Shown: positions 35,034 to 50,056 of the stretch, in pieces
Layout: every line of letters begins with the position of its first letter
How positions within the stretch are numbered: position 1 is the first letter of the stretch
From: Hemileia vastatrix
Lineage: Eukaryota; Basidiomycota; Pucciniomycetes; Pucciniales; Zaghouaniaceae
Direction of reading: 5' to 3'
DNA: 64,000 nt
Assembly: GCA_030280995.1 (NCBI GenBank)
Contig: JASXTE010000015.1
Span: forward strand, 28,773,001 to 28,837,000
Program-made: the position numbers and the translations under genes
Notes under the pieces: model-generated
Database searches by the model: none
Seen by the model: the letters and a program-made list of their open reading frames with translations, nothing else
What the model was told of the DNA's origin: nothing

Positions 35034-36702
35034 TGAATATTCACTATGGTTTAAATACTATTTCAATGCAAAATGCATAAAGTAGCTAAATGCATCATAC
35101 ACATTTAATTTAAATCCATAATATTTCCTCATTTTGGAAGTCATCATATATATTCATATGAATTAAAAGAATAAATATTGAATTTTATAGTAAAATTCAT
35201 AATGCATAATGCATAATACATTTTTAATATGAATATTAAGTGCATACATATGCCTAATCAAGTTTGAAATTTTGTTTTATGTGCATAATTTACAGGTGAT
35301 GAATGATAAATATGATGTGTATATAAAAATGTTGGTTCTTATTGGTACCCACCCAAATAGTCAACTTGATCAAGACACCATGACCAAGAAACAAAAAACA
35401 CAAGGACAGGCGTTCAAGCCACACAAAGGAAGATATTTCATAGAAAAACGCTGGCTTGTCTCCTTAAGAGATTGAACAAGAAGGCCAGTGGTTTACAAAA
35501 CCACCTGGCACATTAACACTCCTGCAACAAAGGAGTAGAAAATAAAAATTAAGTAAAATAAAATTAATACATATAAATATAAAAAAGAAAAACATTAATG
35601 TGGTTCCCACTGCACTATAAAACAGGGGGGGCTTGTATGCAAATCTGAAGTGTCTACTGAATCAGAAAAATTCAGTAGGTTCTAGGAGTTGCATGCAAGT
35701 TCCCTCTGTTTTTTAATACAGTTTTTGAAATTAAATTTTACAAACATAAAAAAAGGAAAAAAAATTCATCACAAAAACCACATTGTAAAAAAGACTATTT
35801 GTACTAGGATTATGCTTCTATTCTATTGACTTGTGTTCAAATGAAAATGTGTTATTTAAAAATTATGATGATCTCTTAATCTTCCCAACAATCATCTAAG
35901 GATCTGTTTTGAACATATAAATTTTCAACAAAAACAACAAAATCCTTATGATGTATTTGGTTCTCAATGAATTTTTTTAGTTTGATGATATACTTCCAAA
36001 TTTCAATTATTCCATGTTCTCCTTGATGGAAATTTTTATATCATATATTAGAGATTCCCAAATCATTCTTTTTCAATCTTGTCAACTGACATACTCTTCT
36101 CTCATAGGTATTGTTTGATAATTTCTTTGATTTATAATGATTATCATCTCCATTTTCTTATTTACTGTAATTTTATATTGAATATTTTCACCATCTGGAC
36201 TTTCAAAATCTGGAAAAGTCTTTTTTGTGATGTTTGGGCCTGTTTGATGATGTCTAATGAGGCATCTGTATATTTATTATTTGTTTTTGTTGTTTCCTTG
36301 ACTGAATATCAAACTACTGGGTATGTACCTACCATCATTAGATACTCCTGGCTTTTCTCTACATTTTATGTCTTGATGAAAATTTTGGTATTCTAATTTT
36401 TAAGGGCTCTTTTGGTCATTTTTCATGCTTCACTATAACCGTTTTTTTTTTTGGTTTTTTGTATTTTGTGGGCTAGGATTAAGCATTAGTGTCATCTACT
36501 TAGTGCAATTTTGATAAGCCTCATTTGGATCTATATTTTATGTCTTGATGGTTTTTTAGCTTATTTAAATGACAACTTGATAATTGAATATTAATTTTTA
36601 CCCTAAAATGCATGATGCATAATACATATGAACTACCTATCAAACATTAAAGCTATGTGAATACATATGATTGATGAAGTTTGATCATTTTTATGTGCAT
36701 CA
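35034..36702 (+). repeat. Satellite monomer copy 22 (type II)
   Basis: Has CTTGATCAAG (shared with copies 23 and 39 in block II) and is the first copy with AATCTTGTCAAC in place of AATTTTGTCAAC. It keeps ACCATCATTAG. Confidence 0.97.
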
Positions 36703-38372
36703 TGAATATTCACTATGGTTTAAATACTATTTCAATGCAAAATGCATAAAGTAGCTAAATGCATCATACACATTTAATTTAAATCCATAATATTTCCTCA
36801 TTTTGGAAGTCATCATATATATTCATATGAATTAAAAGAATAAATATTGAATTTTATAGTAAAATTCATAATGCATAATGCATAATACATTTTTAATATG
36901 AATATTAAGTGCATACATATGCCTAATCAAGTTTGAAATTTTGTTTTATGTGCATAATTTACAGGTGATGAATGATAAATATGATGTGTATATAAAAATG
37001 TTGGTTCTTATTGGTACCCACCCAAATAGTCAACTTGATCAAGACACCATGACCAAGAAACAAAAAACACAAGGACAGGCGTTCAAGCCACACAAAGGAA
37101 GATATTTCATAGAAAAACGCTGGCTTGTCTCCTTAAGAGATTGAACAAGAAGGCCAGTGGTTTACAAAACCACCTGGCACATTAACACTCCTGCAACAAA
37201 GGAGTAGAAAATAAAAATTAAGTAAAATAAAATTAATACATATAAATATAAAAAAGAAAAACATTAATGTGGTTCCCACTGCACTATAAAACAGGGGGGG
37301 CTTGTATGCAAATCTGAAGTGTCTACTGAATCAGAAAAATTCAGTAGGTTCTAGGAGTTGCATGCAAGTTCCCTCTGTTTTTTAATACAGTTTTTGAAAT
37401 TAAATTTTACAAACATAAAAAAAGGAAAAAAAAATTCATCACAAAAACCACATTGTAAAAAAGACTATTTGTACTAGGATTATGCTTCTATTCTATTGAC
37501 TTGTGTTCAAATGAAAATGTGTTATTTAAAAATTATGATGACCTCTTAATCTTCCCAACAATCATCTAAGGATCTGTTTTGAACATATAAATTTTCAACA
37601 AAAACAACAAAATCCTTATGATGTATTTGGTTCTCAATGAATTTTTTTAGTTTGATGATATACTTCCAAATTTCAATTATTCCATGTTCTCCTTGATGGA
37701 AATTTTTATATCATATATTAGAGATTCCCAAATCATTCTTTTTCAATTTTGTCAACTGACATACTCTTCTCTCATAGGTATTGTTTGATAATTTCTTTGA
37801 TTTATAATGATTATCATCTCCATTTTCTTATTTACTGTAATTTTATATTGAATATTTTCACCATCTGGACTTTCAAAATCTGGAAAAGTCTTTTTTGTGA
37901 TGTTTGGGCCTGTTTGATGATGTCTAATGAGGCATCTGTATATTTATTATTTGTTTTTGTTGTTTCCTTGACTGAATATCAAACTACTGGGTATGTACCT
38001 ACCACCATTAGATACTCCTGGCTTTTCTCTACATTTTATGTCTTGATGAAAATTTTGGTATTCTAATTTTTAAGGGCTCTTTTGGTCATTTTTCATGCTT
38101 CACTATAACCGTTTTTTTTTTTGGTTTTTTGTATTTTGTGGGCTAGGATTAAGCATTAGTGTCATCTACTTAGTGCCATTTTGATAAGCCTCATTTGGAT
38201 CTATATTTTATGTCTTGATGGTTTTTTAGCTTATTTAAATGACAACTTGATAATTGAATATTAATTTATACCCTAATATGCATGATGCATAATACATATG
38301 AACTACCTATCAAACATTAAAGCTATGTGAATACATATGATTGATGAAGTTTGATCATTTTTATGGGCATCA
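36703..38372 (+). repeat. Satellite monomer copy 23 (type II)
   Basis: Length 1670. Has GATGACCTC, a longer A run before TTCATCAC (shared with copy 25), GTGCCATTTT, and the private right-end changes TTTATACCCTAATATGC and TATGGGCATC. Confidence 0.97.
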
Positions 38373-40041
38373 TGAATATTCACTATGGTTTAAATACTAT
38401 TTCAATGCAAAATGCATAAAGTAGCTAAATGCATCATACACATTTAATTTAAATCCATAATATTTCCTCATTTTGGAAGTCATCATATATATTCATATGA
38501 ATTAAAAGAATAAATATTGAATTTTATAGTAAAATTCATAATGCATAATGCATAATACATTTTTAATATGAATATTAAGTGCATACATATGCCTAATCAA
38601 GTTTGAAATTTTGTTTTATGTGCATAATTTACAGGTGATGAATGATAAATATGATGTGTATATAAAAATGTTGGTTCTTATTGGTACCCACCCAAATAGT
38701 CAACTTGGTCAAGACACCATGACCAAGAAACAAAAAACACAAGGACAGGCGTTCAAGCCACACAAAGGAAGATATTTCATAGAAAAACGCTGGCTTGTCT
38801 CCTTAAGAGATTGAACAAGAAGGCCAGTGGTTTACAAAACCACCTGGCACATTAACACTCCTGCAACAAAGGAGTAGAAAATAAAAATTAAGTAAAATAA
38901 AATTAATACATATAAATATAAAAAAGAAAAACATTAATGTGGTTCCCACTGCACTATAAAACAGGGGGGGCTTGTATGCAAATCTGAAGTGTCTACTGAA
39001 TCAGAAAAATTCAGTAGGTTCTAGGAGTTGCATGCAAGTTCCCTCTGTTTTTTAATACAGTTTTTGAAATTTAATTTTACGAACATAAAAAAAGGAAAAA
39101 AAATTCATCACAAAAACCACATTGTAAAAAAGACTATTTGTACTAGGATTATGCTTCTATTCTATTGACTTGTGTTCAAATGAAAATGTGTTATTTAAAA
39201 ATTATGATGATCTCTTAATCTTCCCAACAATCATCTAAGGATCTGTTTTGAACATATAAATTTTCAACAAAAACAACAAAATCCTTATGATGTATTTGGT
39301 TCTCAATGAATTTTTTTAGTTTGATGATATACTTCCAAATTTCAATTATTCCATGTTCTCCTTGATGGAAATTTTTATATCATATATTAGAGATTCCCAA
39401 ATCATTCTTTTTCAATCTTGTCAACTGACATACTCTTCTCTCATAGGTATTGTTTGATAATTTCTTTGATTTATAATGATTATCATCTCCATTTTCTTAT
39501 TTACTGTAATTTTATATTGAATATTTTCACCATCTGGACTTTCAAAATCTGGAAAAGTCTTTTTTGTGATGTTTGGGCCTGTTTGATGATGTCTAATGAG
39601 GCATCTGTATATTTATTATTTGTTTTTGTTGTTTCCTTGACTGAATATCAAACTACAGGGTATGTACCTACCACCATTAGATACTCCTGGCTTTTCTCTA
39701 CATTTTATGTCTTGATGAAAATTTTGGTATTCTAATTTTTAAGGGCTCTTTTGGTCATTTTTCATGCTTCACTATAACCGTTTTTTTTTTTGGTTTTTTG
39801 TATTTTGTGGGCTAGGATTAAGCATTAGTGTCATCTACTTAGTGCAATTTTGATAAGCCTCATTTGGATCTATATTTTATGTCTTGATGGTTTTTTAGCT
39901 TATTTAAATGACAACTTGATAATTGAATATTAATTTTTACCCTAAAATGCATGATGCATAATACATATGAACTACCTATCAAACATTAAAGCTATGTGAA
40001 TACATATGATTGATGAAGTTTGATCATTTTTATGTGCATCA
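38373..40041 (+). repeat. Satellite monomer copy 24 (type II)
   Basis: Has GAAATTTAATTTTACGAAC, which creates a CpG at 39,080, and the private CTACAGGGTATG. AATCTTGTCAAC and GATGATCTC are present. Confidence 0.97.
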
Positions 40042-41711
40042 TGAATATTCACTATGGTTTAAATACTATTTCAATGCAAAATGCATAAAGTAGCTAAATG
40101 CATCATACACATTTAATTTAAATCCATAATATTTCCTCATTTTGGAAGTCATCATATATATTCATATGAATTAAAAGAGTAAATATTGAATTTTATAGTA
40201 AAATTCATAATGCATAATGCATAATACATTTTTAATATGAATATTAAGTGCATACATATGCCTAATCAAGTTTGAAATTTTGTTTTATGTGCATAATTTA
40301 CAGGTGATGAATGATAAATATGATGTGTATATAAAAATGTTGGTTCTTATTGGTACCCACCCAAATAGTCAACTTGGTCAAGACACCATGACCAAGAAAC
40401 AAAAAACACAAGGACAGGCGTTCAAGCCACACAAAGGAAGATATTTCATAGAAAAACGCTGGCTTGTCTCCTTAAGAGATTGAACAAGAAGGCCAGTGGT
40501 TTACAAAACCACCTGGCACATTAACACTCCTGCAACAAAGGAGTAGAAAATAAAAATTAAGTAAAATAAAATTAATACATATAAATATAAAAAAGAAAAA
40601 CATTAATTTGGTTCCCACTGCACTATAAAACAGGGGGGGCTTGTATGCAAATCTGAAGTGTCTACTGAATCAGAAAAATTCAGTAGGTTCTAGGAGTTGC
40701 ATGCAAGTTCCCTCTGTTTTTTAATACAGTTTTTGAAATTAAATTTTACAAACATAAAAAAAGGAAAAAAAAATTCATCACAAAAACCACATTGTAAAAA
40801 AGACTATTTGTACTAGGATTATGCTTCTATTCTATTGACTTGTGTTCAAATGAAAATGTGTTATTTAAAAATTATGATGACCTCTTAATCTTCCCAACAA
40901 TCATCTAAGGATCTGTTTTGAACATATAAATTTTCAACAAAAACAACAAAATCCTTATGATGTATTTGGTTCTCAATGAATTTTTTTAGTTTGATGATAT
41001 ACTTCCAAATTTCAATTATTCCATGTTCTCCTTGATGGAAATTTTTATATCATATATTAGAGATTCCCAAATCATTCTTTTTCAATTTTGTCAACTGACA
41101 TACTCTTCTCTCATAGGTATTGTTTGATAATTTCTTTGATTTATAATGATTATCATCTCCATTTTCTTATTTACTGTAATTTTATATTGAATATTTTCAC
41201 CATCTGGACTTTCAAAATCTGGAAAAGTCTTTTTTGTGATGTTTGGGCCTGTTTGATGATGTCTAATGAGGCATCTGTATATTTATTATTTGTTTTTGTT
41301 GTTTCCTTGACTGAATATCAAACTACTGGGTATGTACCTACCACCATTAGATACTCCTGGCTTTTCTCTACATTTTATGTCTTGATGAAAATTTTGGTAT
41401 TCTAATTTTTAAGGGCTCTTTTGGTCATTTTTCATGCTTCACTATAACCGTTTTTTTTTTTGGTTTTTTGTATTTTGTGGGCTAGGATTAAGCATTAGTG
41501 TCATCTACTTAGTGCAATTTTGATAAGCCTCATTTGGATCTATATTTTATGTCTTGATGGTTTTTTAGCTTATTTAAATGACAACTTGATAATTGAATAT
41601 TAATTTTTACCCTAAAATGCATGATGCATAATACATATGAACTACCTATCAAACATTAAAGCTATGTGAATACATATGATTGATGAAGTTTGATCATTTT
41701 TATGTGCATCA
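40042..41711 (+). repeat. Satellite monomer copy 25 (type II)
   Basis: Private AAAAGAGTAAATATT and ATTAATTTGGTTCC. Shares the longer A run, GATGACCTC and AATTTTGTC with copy 23, two monomers away. Confidence 0.97.
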
Positions 41712-43380
41712 TGAATATTCACTATGGTTTAAATACTATTTCAATGCAAAATGCATAAAGTAGCTAAATGCATCATACACATTTAATTTAAATCCATAAT
41801 ATTTCCTCATTTTGGAAGTCATCATATATATTCATATGAATTAAAAGAATAAATATTGAATTTTATAGTAAAATTCATAATGCATAATGCATAATACATT
41901 TTTAATATGAATATTAAGTGCATACATATGCCTAATCAAGTTTGAAATTTTGTTTTATGTGCATAATTTACAGGTGATGAATGATAAATATGATGTGTAT
42001 ATAAAAATGTTGGTTCTTATTGGTACCCACCCAAATAGTCAACTTGGTCAAGACACCATGACCAAGAAACAAAAAACACAAGGACAGGCGTTCAAGCCAC
42101 ACAAAGGAAGATATTTCATAGAAAAACGCTGGCTTGTCTCCTTAAGAGATTGAACAAGAAGGCCAGTGGTTTACAAAACCACCTGGCACATTAACACTCC
42201 TGCAACAAAGGAGTAGAAAATAAAAATTAAGTAAAATAAAATTAATACATATAAATATAAAAAAGAAAAACATTAATGTGGTTCCCACTGCACTATAAAA
42301 CAGGGGGGGCTTGTATGCAAATCTGAAGTGTCTACTGAATCAGAAAAATTCAGTAGGTTCTAGGAGTTGCATGCAAGTTCCCTCTGTTTTTTAATACAGT
42401 TTTTGAAATTAAATTTTACAAACATAAAAAAAGGAAAAAAAATTCATCACAAAAACCACATTGTAAAAAAGACTATTTGTACTAGGATTATGCTTCTATT
42501 CTATTGACTTGTGTTCAAATGAAAATGTGTTATTTAAAAATTATGATGACCTCTTAATCTTCCCAACAATCATCTAAGGATCTGTTTTGAACATATAAAT
42601 TTTCAACAAAAACAACAAAATCCTTATGATGTATTTGGTTCTCAATGAATTTTTTTAGTTTGATGATATACTTCCAAATTTCAATTATTCCATGTTCTCC
42701 TTGATGGAAATTTTTATATCATATATTAGAGATTCCCAAATCATTCTTTTTCAATCTTGTCAACTGACATACTCTTCTCTCATAGGTATTGTTTGATAAT
42801 TTCTTTGATTTATAATGATTATCATCTCCATTTTCTTATTTACTGTAATTTTATATTGAATATTTTCACCATCTGGACTTTCAAAATCTGGAAAAGTCTT
42901 TTTTGTGATGTTTGGGCCTGTTTGATGATGTCTAATGAGGCATCTGTATATTTATTATTTGTTTTTGTTGTTTCCTTGACTGAATATCAAACTACTGGGT
43001 ATGTACCTACCACCATTAGATACTCCTGGCTTTTCTCTACATTTTATGTCTTGATGAAAATTTTGGTATTCTAATTTTTAAGGGCTCTTTTGGTCATTTT
43101 TCATGCTTCACTATAACCGTTTTTTTTTTTGGTTTTTTGTATTTTGTGGGCTAGGATTAAGCATTAGTGTCATCTACTTAGTGCAATTTTGATAAGCCTC
43201 ATTTGGATCTATATTTTATGTCTTGATGGTTTTTTAGCTTATTTAAATGACAACTTGATAATTGAATATTAATTTTTACCCTAAAATGCATGATGCATAA
43301 TACATATGAACTACCTATCAAACATTAAAGCTATGTGAATACATATGATTGATGAAGTTTGATCATTTTTATGTGCATCA
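41712..43380 (+). repeat. Satellite monomer copy 26 (type II)
   Basis: Consensus-like type II copy with GATGACCTC and AATCTTGTC. It resembles copies 27, 29 and 30 but lacks their TGCATAGAG and CAGCGGGGG states. Confidence 0.97.
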
Positions 43381-45049
43381 TGAATATTCACTATGGTTTA
43401 AATACTATTTCAATGCAAAATGCATAGAGTAGCTAAATGCATCATACACATTTAATTTAAATCCATAATATTTCCTCATTTTGGAAGTCATCATATATAT
43501 TCATATGAATTAAAAGAATAAATATTGAATTTTATAGTAAAATTCATAATGCATAATGCATAATACATTTTTAATATGAATATTAAGTGCATACATATGC
43601 CTAATCAAGTTTGAAATTTTGTTTTATGTGCATAATTTACAGGTGATGAATGATAAATATGATGTGTATATAAAAATGTTGGTTCTTATTGGTACCCACC
43701 CAAATAGTCAACTTGGTCAAGACACCATGACCAAGAAACAAAAAACACAAGGACAGGCGTTCAAGCCACACAAAGGAAGATATTTCATAGAAAAACGCTG
43801 GCTTGTCTCCTTAAGAGATTGAACAAGAAGGCCAGTGGTTTACAAAACCACCTGGCACATTAACACTCCTGCAACAAAGGAGTAGAAAATAAAAATTAAG
43901 TAAAATAAAATTAATACATATAAATATAAAAAAGAAAAACATTAATGTGGTTCCCACTGCACTATAAAACAGCGGGGGCTTGTATGCAAATCTGAAGTGT
44001 CTACTGAATCAGAAAAATTCAGTAGGTTCTAGGAGTTGCATGCAAGTTCCCTCTGTTTTTTAATACAGTTTTTGAAATTAAATTTTACAAACATAAAAAA
44101 AGGAAAAAAAATTCATCACAAAAACCACATTGTAAAAAAGACTATTTGTACTAGGATTATGCTTCTATTCTATTGACTTGTGTTCAAATGAAAATGTGTT
44201 ATTTAAAAATTATGATGACCTCTTAATCTTCCCAACAATCATCTAAGGATCTGTTTTGAACATATAAATTTTCAACAAAAACAACAAAATCCTTATGATG
44301 TATTTGGTTCTCAATGAATTTTTTTAGTTTGATGATATACTTCCAAATTTCAATTATTCCATGTTCTCCTTGATGGAAATTTTTATATCATATATTAGAG
44401 ATTCCCAAATCATTCTTTTTCAATCTTGTCAACTGACATACTCTTCTCTCATAGGTATTGTTTGATAATTTCTTTGATTTATAATGATTATCATCTCCAT
44501 TTTCTTATTTACTGTAATTTTATATTGAATATTTTCACCATCTGGACTTTCAAAATCTGGAAAAGTCTTTTTTGTGATGTTTGGGCCTGTTTGATGATGT
44601 CTAATGAGGCATCTGTATATTTATTATTTGTTTTTGTTGTTTCCTTGACTGAATATCAAACTACTGGGTATGTACCTACCACCATTAGATACTCCTGGCT
44701 TTTCTCTACATTTTATGTCTTGATGAAAATTTTGGTATTCTAATTTTTAAGGGCTCTTTTGGTCATTTTTCATGCTTCACTATAACCGTTTTTTTTTTTG
44801 GTTTTTTGTATTTTGTGGGCTAGGATTAAGCATTAGTGTCATCTACTTAGTGCAATTTTGATAAGCCTCATTTGGATCTATATTTTATGTCTTGATGGTT
44901 TTTTAGCTTATTTAAATGACAACTTGATAATTGAATATTAATTTTTACCCTAAAATGCATGATGCATAATACATATGAACTACCTATCAAACATTAAAGC
45001 TATGTGAATACATATGATTGATGAAGTTTGATCATTTTTATGTGCATCA
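43381..45049 (+). repeat. Satellite monomer copy 27 (type II, twin of 29 and 30)
   Basis: Carries TGCATAGAG near m50, CAGCGGGGG at the left foot of the foldback, GATGACCTC and AATCTTGTC together. The same combination occurs in copies 29 and 30. Confidence 0.97.
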
Positions 45050-46718
45050 TGAATATTCACTATGGTTTAAATACTATTTCAATGCAAAATGCATAAAGTA
45101 GCTAAATGCATCATACACATTTAATTTAAATCCATAATATTTCCTCATTTTGGAAGTCATCATATATATTCATATGAATTAAAAGAATAAATATTGAATT
45201 TTATAGTAAAATTCATAATGCATAATGCATAATACATTTTTAATATGAATATTAAGTGCATACATATGCCTAATCAAGTTTGAAATTTTGTTTTATGTGC
45301 ATAATTTACAGGTGATGAATGATAAATATGATGTGTATATAAAAATGTTGGTTCTTATTGGTACCCACCCAAATAGTCAACTTGGTCAAGACACCATGAC
45401 CAAGAAACAAAAAACACAAGGACAGGCGTTCAAGCCACACAAAGGAAGATATTTCATAGAAAAACGCTGGCTTGTCTCCTTAAGAGATTGAACAAGAAGG
45501 CCAGTGGTTTACAAAACCACCTGGCACATTAACACTCCTGCAACAAAGGAGTAGAAAATAAAAATTAAGTAAAATAAAATTAATACATATAAATATAAAA
45601 AAGAAAAACATTAATGTGGTTCCCACTGCACTATAAAACAGGGGGGGCTTGTATGCAAATCTGAAGTGTCTACTGAATCAGAAAAATTCAGTAGGTTCTA
45701 GGAGTTGCATGCAAGTTCCCTCTGTTTTTTAATACAGTTTTTGAAATTAAATTTTACAAACATAAAAAAAGGAAAAAAAATTCATCACAAAAACCACATT
45801 GTAAAAAAGACTATTTGTACTAGGATTATGCTTCTATTCTATTGACTTGTGTTCAAATGAAAATGTGTTATTTAAAAATTATGATGATCTCTTAATCTTC
45901 CCAACAATCATCTAAGGATCTGTTTTGAACATATAAATTTTCAACAAAAACAACAAAATCCTTATGATGTATTTGGTTCTCAATGAATTTTTTTAGTTTG
46001 ATGATATACTTCCAAATTTCAATTATTCCATGTTCTCCTTGATGGAAATTTTTATATCATATATTAGAGATTCCCAAATCATTCTTTTTCAATCTTGTCA
46101 ACTGACATACTCTTCTCTCATAGGTATTGTTTGATAATTTCTTTGATTTATAATGATTATCATCTCCATTTTCTTATTTACTGTAATTTTATATTGAATA
46201 TTTTCACCATCTGGACTTTCAAAATCTGGAAAAGTCTTTTTTGTGATGTTTGGGCCTGTTTGATGATGTCTAATGAGGCATCTGTATATTTATTATTTGT
46301 TTTTGTTGTTTCCTGGACTGAATATCAAACTACTGGGTATGTACCTACCACCATTAGATACTCCTGGCTTTTCTCTACATTTTATGTCTTGATGAAAATT
46401 TTGGTATTCTAATTTTTAAGGGCTCTTTTGGTCATTTTTCATGCTTCACTATAACCGTTTTTTTTTTTGGTTTTTTGTATTTTGTGGGCTAGGATTAAGC
46501 ATTAGTGTCATCTACTTAGTGCAATTTTGATAAGCCTCATTTGGATCTATATTTTATGTCTTGATGGTTTTTTAGCTTATTTAAATGACAACTTGATAAT
46601 TGAATATTAATTTTTACCCTAAAATGCATGATGCATAATACATATGAACTACCTATCAAACATTATAGCTATGTGAATACATATGATTGATGAAGTTTGA
46701 TCATTTTTATGTGCATCA
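45050..46718 (+). repeat. Satellite monomer copy 28 (type II, twin of 31)
   Basis: Has GATGATCTC, AATCTTGTC and TTTCCTGGACTG, the same combination as copy 31 three monomers away. CATTATAGCT near the right end is private. Confidence 0.97.
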
Positions 46719-48387
46719 TGAATATTCACTATGGTTTAAATACTATTTCAATGCAAAATGCATAGAGTAGCTAAATGCATCATACACATTTAATTTAAAT
46801 CCATAATATTTCCTCATTTTGGAAGTCATCATATATATTCATATGAATTAAAAGAATAAATATTGAATTTTATAGTAAAATTCATAATGCATAATGCATA
46901 ATACATTTTTAATATGAATATTAAGTGCATACATATGCCTAATCAAGTTTGAAATTTTGTTTTATGTGCATAATTTACAGGTGATGAATGATAAATATGA
47001 TGTGTATATAAAAATGTTGGTTCTTATTGGTACCCACCCAAATAGTCAACTTGGTCAAGACACCATGACCAAGAAACAAAAAACACAAGGACAGGCGTTC
47101 AAGCCACACAAAGGAAGATATTTCATAGAAAAACGCTGGCTTGTCTCCTTAAGAGATTGAACAAGAAGGCCAGTGGTTTACAAAACCACCTGGCACATTA
47201 ACACTCCTGCAACAAAGGAGTAGAAAATAAAAATTAAGTAAAATAAAATTAATACATATAAATATAAAAAAGAAAAACATTAATGTGGTTCCCACTGCAC
47301 TATAAAACAGCGGGGGCTTGTATGCAAATCTGAAGTGTCTACTGAATCAGAAAAATTCAGTAGGTTCTAGGAGTTGCATGCAAGTTCCCTCTGTTTTTTA
47401 ATACAGTTTTTGAAATTAAATTTTACAAACATAAAAAAAGGAAAAAAAATTCATCACAAAAACCACATTGTAAAAAAGACTATTTGTACTAGGATTATGC
47501 TTCTATTCTATTGACTTGTGTTCAAATGAAAATGTGTTATTTAAAAATTATGATGACCTCTTAATCTTCCCAACAATCATCTAAGGATCTGTTTTGAACA
47601 TATAAATTTTCAACAAAAACAACAAAATCCTTATGATGTATTTGGTTCTCAATGAATTTTTTTAGTTTGATGATATACTTCCAAATTTCAATTATTCCAT
47701 GTTCTCCTTGATGGAAATTTTTATATCATATATTAGAGATTCCCAAATCATTCTTTTTCAATCTTGTCAACTGACATACTCTTCTCTCATAGGTATTGTT
47801 TGATAATTTCTTTGATTTATAATGATTATCATCTCCATTTTCTTATTTACTGTAATTTTATATTGAATATTTTCACCATCTGGACTTTCAAAATCTGGAA
47901 AAGTCTTTTTTGTGATGTTTGGGCCTGTTTGATGATGTCTAATGAGGCATCTGTATATTTATTATTTGTTTTTGTTGTTTCCTTGACTGAATATCAAACT
48001 ACTGGGTATGTACCTACCACCATTAGATACTCCTGGCTTTTCTCTACATTTTATGTCTTGATGAAAATTTTGGTATTCTAATTTTTAAGGGCTCTTTTGG
48101 TCATTTTTCATGCTTCACTATAACCGTTTTTTTTTTTGGTTTTTTGTATTTTGTGGGCTAGGATTAAGCATTAGTGTCATCTACTTAGTGCAATTTTGAT
48201 AAGCCTCATTTGGATCTATATTTTATGTCTTGATGGTTTTTTAGCTTATTTAAATGACAACTTGATAATTGAATATTAATTTTTACCCTAAAATGCATGA
48301 TGCATAATACATATGAACTACCTATCAAACATTAAAGCTATGTGAATACATATGATTGATGAAGTTTGATCATTTTTATGTGCATCA
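46719..48387 (+). repeat. Satellite monomer copy 29 (type II, twin of 27 and 30)
   Basis: Same marker set as copies 27 and 30: TGCATAGAG, CAGCGGGGG, GATGACCTC, AATCTTGTC and TTTCCTTGACTG. Confidence 0.97.
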
Positions 48388-50056
48388 TGAATATTCACTA
48401 TGGTTTAAATACTATTTCAATGCAAAATGCATAGAGTAGCTAAATGCATCATACACATTTAATTTAAATCCATAATATTTCCTCATTTTGGAAGTCATCA
48501 TATATATTCATATGAATTAAAAGAATAAATATTGAATTTTATAGTAAAATTCATAATGCATAATGCATAATACATTTTTAATATGAATATTAAGTGCATA
48601 CATATGCCTAATCAAGTTTGAAATTTTGTTTTATGTGCATAATTTACAGGTGATGAATGATAAATATGATGTGTATATAAAAATGTTGGTTCTTATTGGT
48701 ACCCACCCAAATAGTCAACTTGGTCAAGACACCATGACCAAGAAACAAAAAACACAAGGACAGGCGTTCAAGCCACACAAAGGAAGATATTTCATAGAAA
48801 AACGCTGGCTTGTCTCCTTAAGAGATTGAACAAGAAGGCCAGTGGTTTACAAAACCACCTGGCACATTAACACTCCTGCAACAAAGGAGTAGAAAATAAA
48901 AATTAAGTAAAATAAAATTAATACATATAAATATAAAAAAGAAAAACATTAATGTGGTTCCCACTGCACTATAAAACAGCGGGGGCTTGTATGCAAATCT
49001 GAAGTGTCTACTGAATCAGAAAAATTCAGTAGGTTCTAGGAGTTGCATGCAAGTTCCCTCTGTTTTTTAATACAGTTTTTGAAATTAAATTTTACAAACA
49101 TAAAAAAAGGAAAAAAAATTCATCACAAAAACCACATTGTAAAAAAGACTATTTGTACTAGGATTATGCTTCTATTCTATTGACTTGTGTTCAAATGAAA
49201 ATGTGTTATTTAAAAATTATGATGACCTCTTAATCTTCCCAACAATCATCTAAGGATCTGTTTTGAACATATAAATTTTCAACAAAAACAACAAAATCCT
49301 TATGATGTATTTGGTTCTCAATGAATTTTTTTAGTTTGATGATATACTTCCAAATTTCAATTATTCCATGTTCTCCTTGATGGAAATTTTTATATCATAT
49401 ATTAGAGATTCCCAAATCATTCTTTTTCAATCTTGTCAACTGACATACTCTTCTCTCATAGGTATTGTTTGATAATTTCTTTGATTTATAATGATTATCA
49501 TCTCCATTTTCTTATTTACTGTAATTTTATATTGAATATTTTCACCATCTGGACTTTCAAAATCTGGAAAAGTCTTTTTTGTGATGTTTGGGCCTGTTTG
49601 ATGATGTCTAATGAGGCATCTGTATATTTATTATTTGTTTTTGTTGTTTCCTTGACTGAATATCAAACTACTGGGTATGTACCTACCACCATTAGATACT
49701 CCTGGCTTTTCTCTACATTTTATGTCTTGATGAAAATTTTGGTATTCTAATTTTTAAGGGCTCTTTTGGTCATTTTTCATGCTTCACTATAACCGTTTTT
49801 TTTTTTGGTTTTTTGTATTTTGTGGGCTAGGATTAAGCATTAGTGTCATCTACTTAGTGCAATTTTGATAAGCCTCATTTGGATCTATATTTTATGTCTT
49901 GATGGTTTTTTAGCTTATTTAAATGACAACTTGATAATTGAATATTAATTTTTACCCTAAAATGCATGATGCATAATACATATGAACTACCTATCAAACA
50001 TTAAAGCTATGTGAATACATATGATTGATGAAGTTTGATCATTTTTATGTGCATCA
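48388..50056 (+). repeat. Satellite monomer copy 30 (type II, twin of 27 and 29)
   Basis: Adjacent to its near-identical copy 29 and 5007 bases from copy 27. I noticed no private change. Confidence 0.97.
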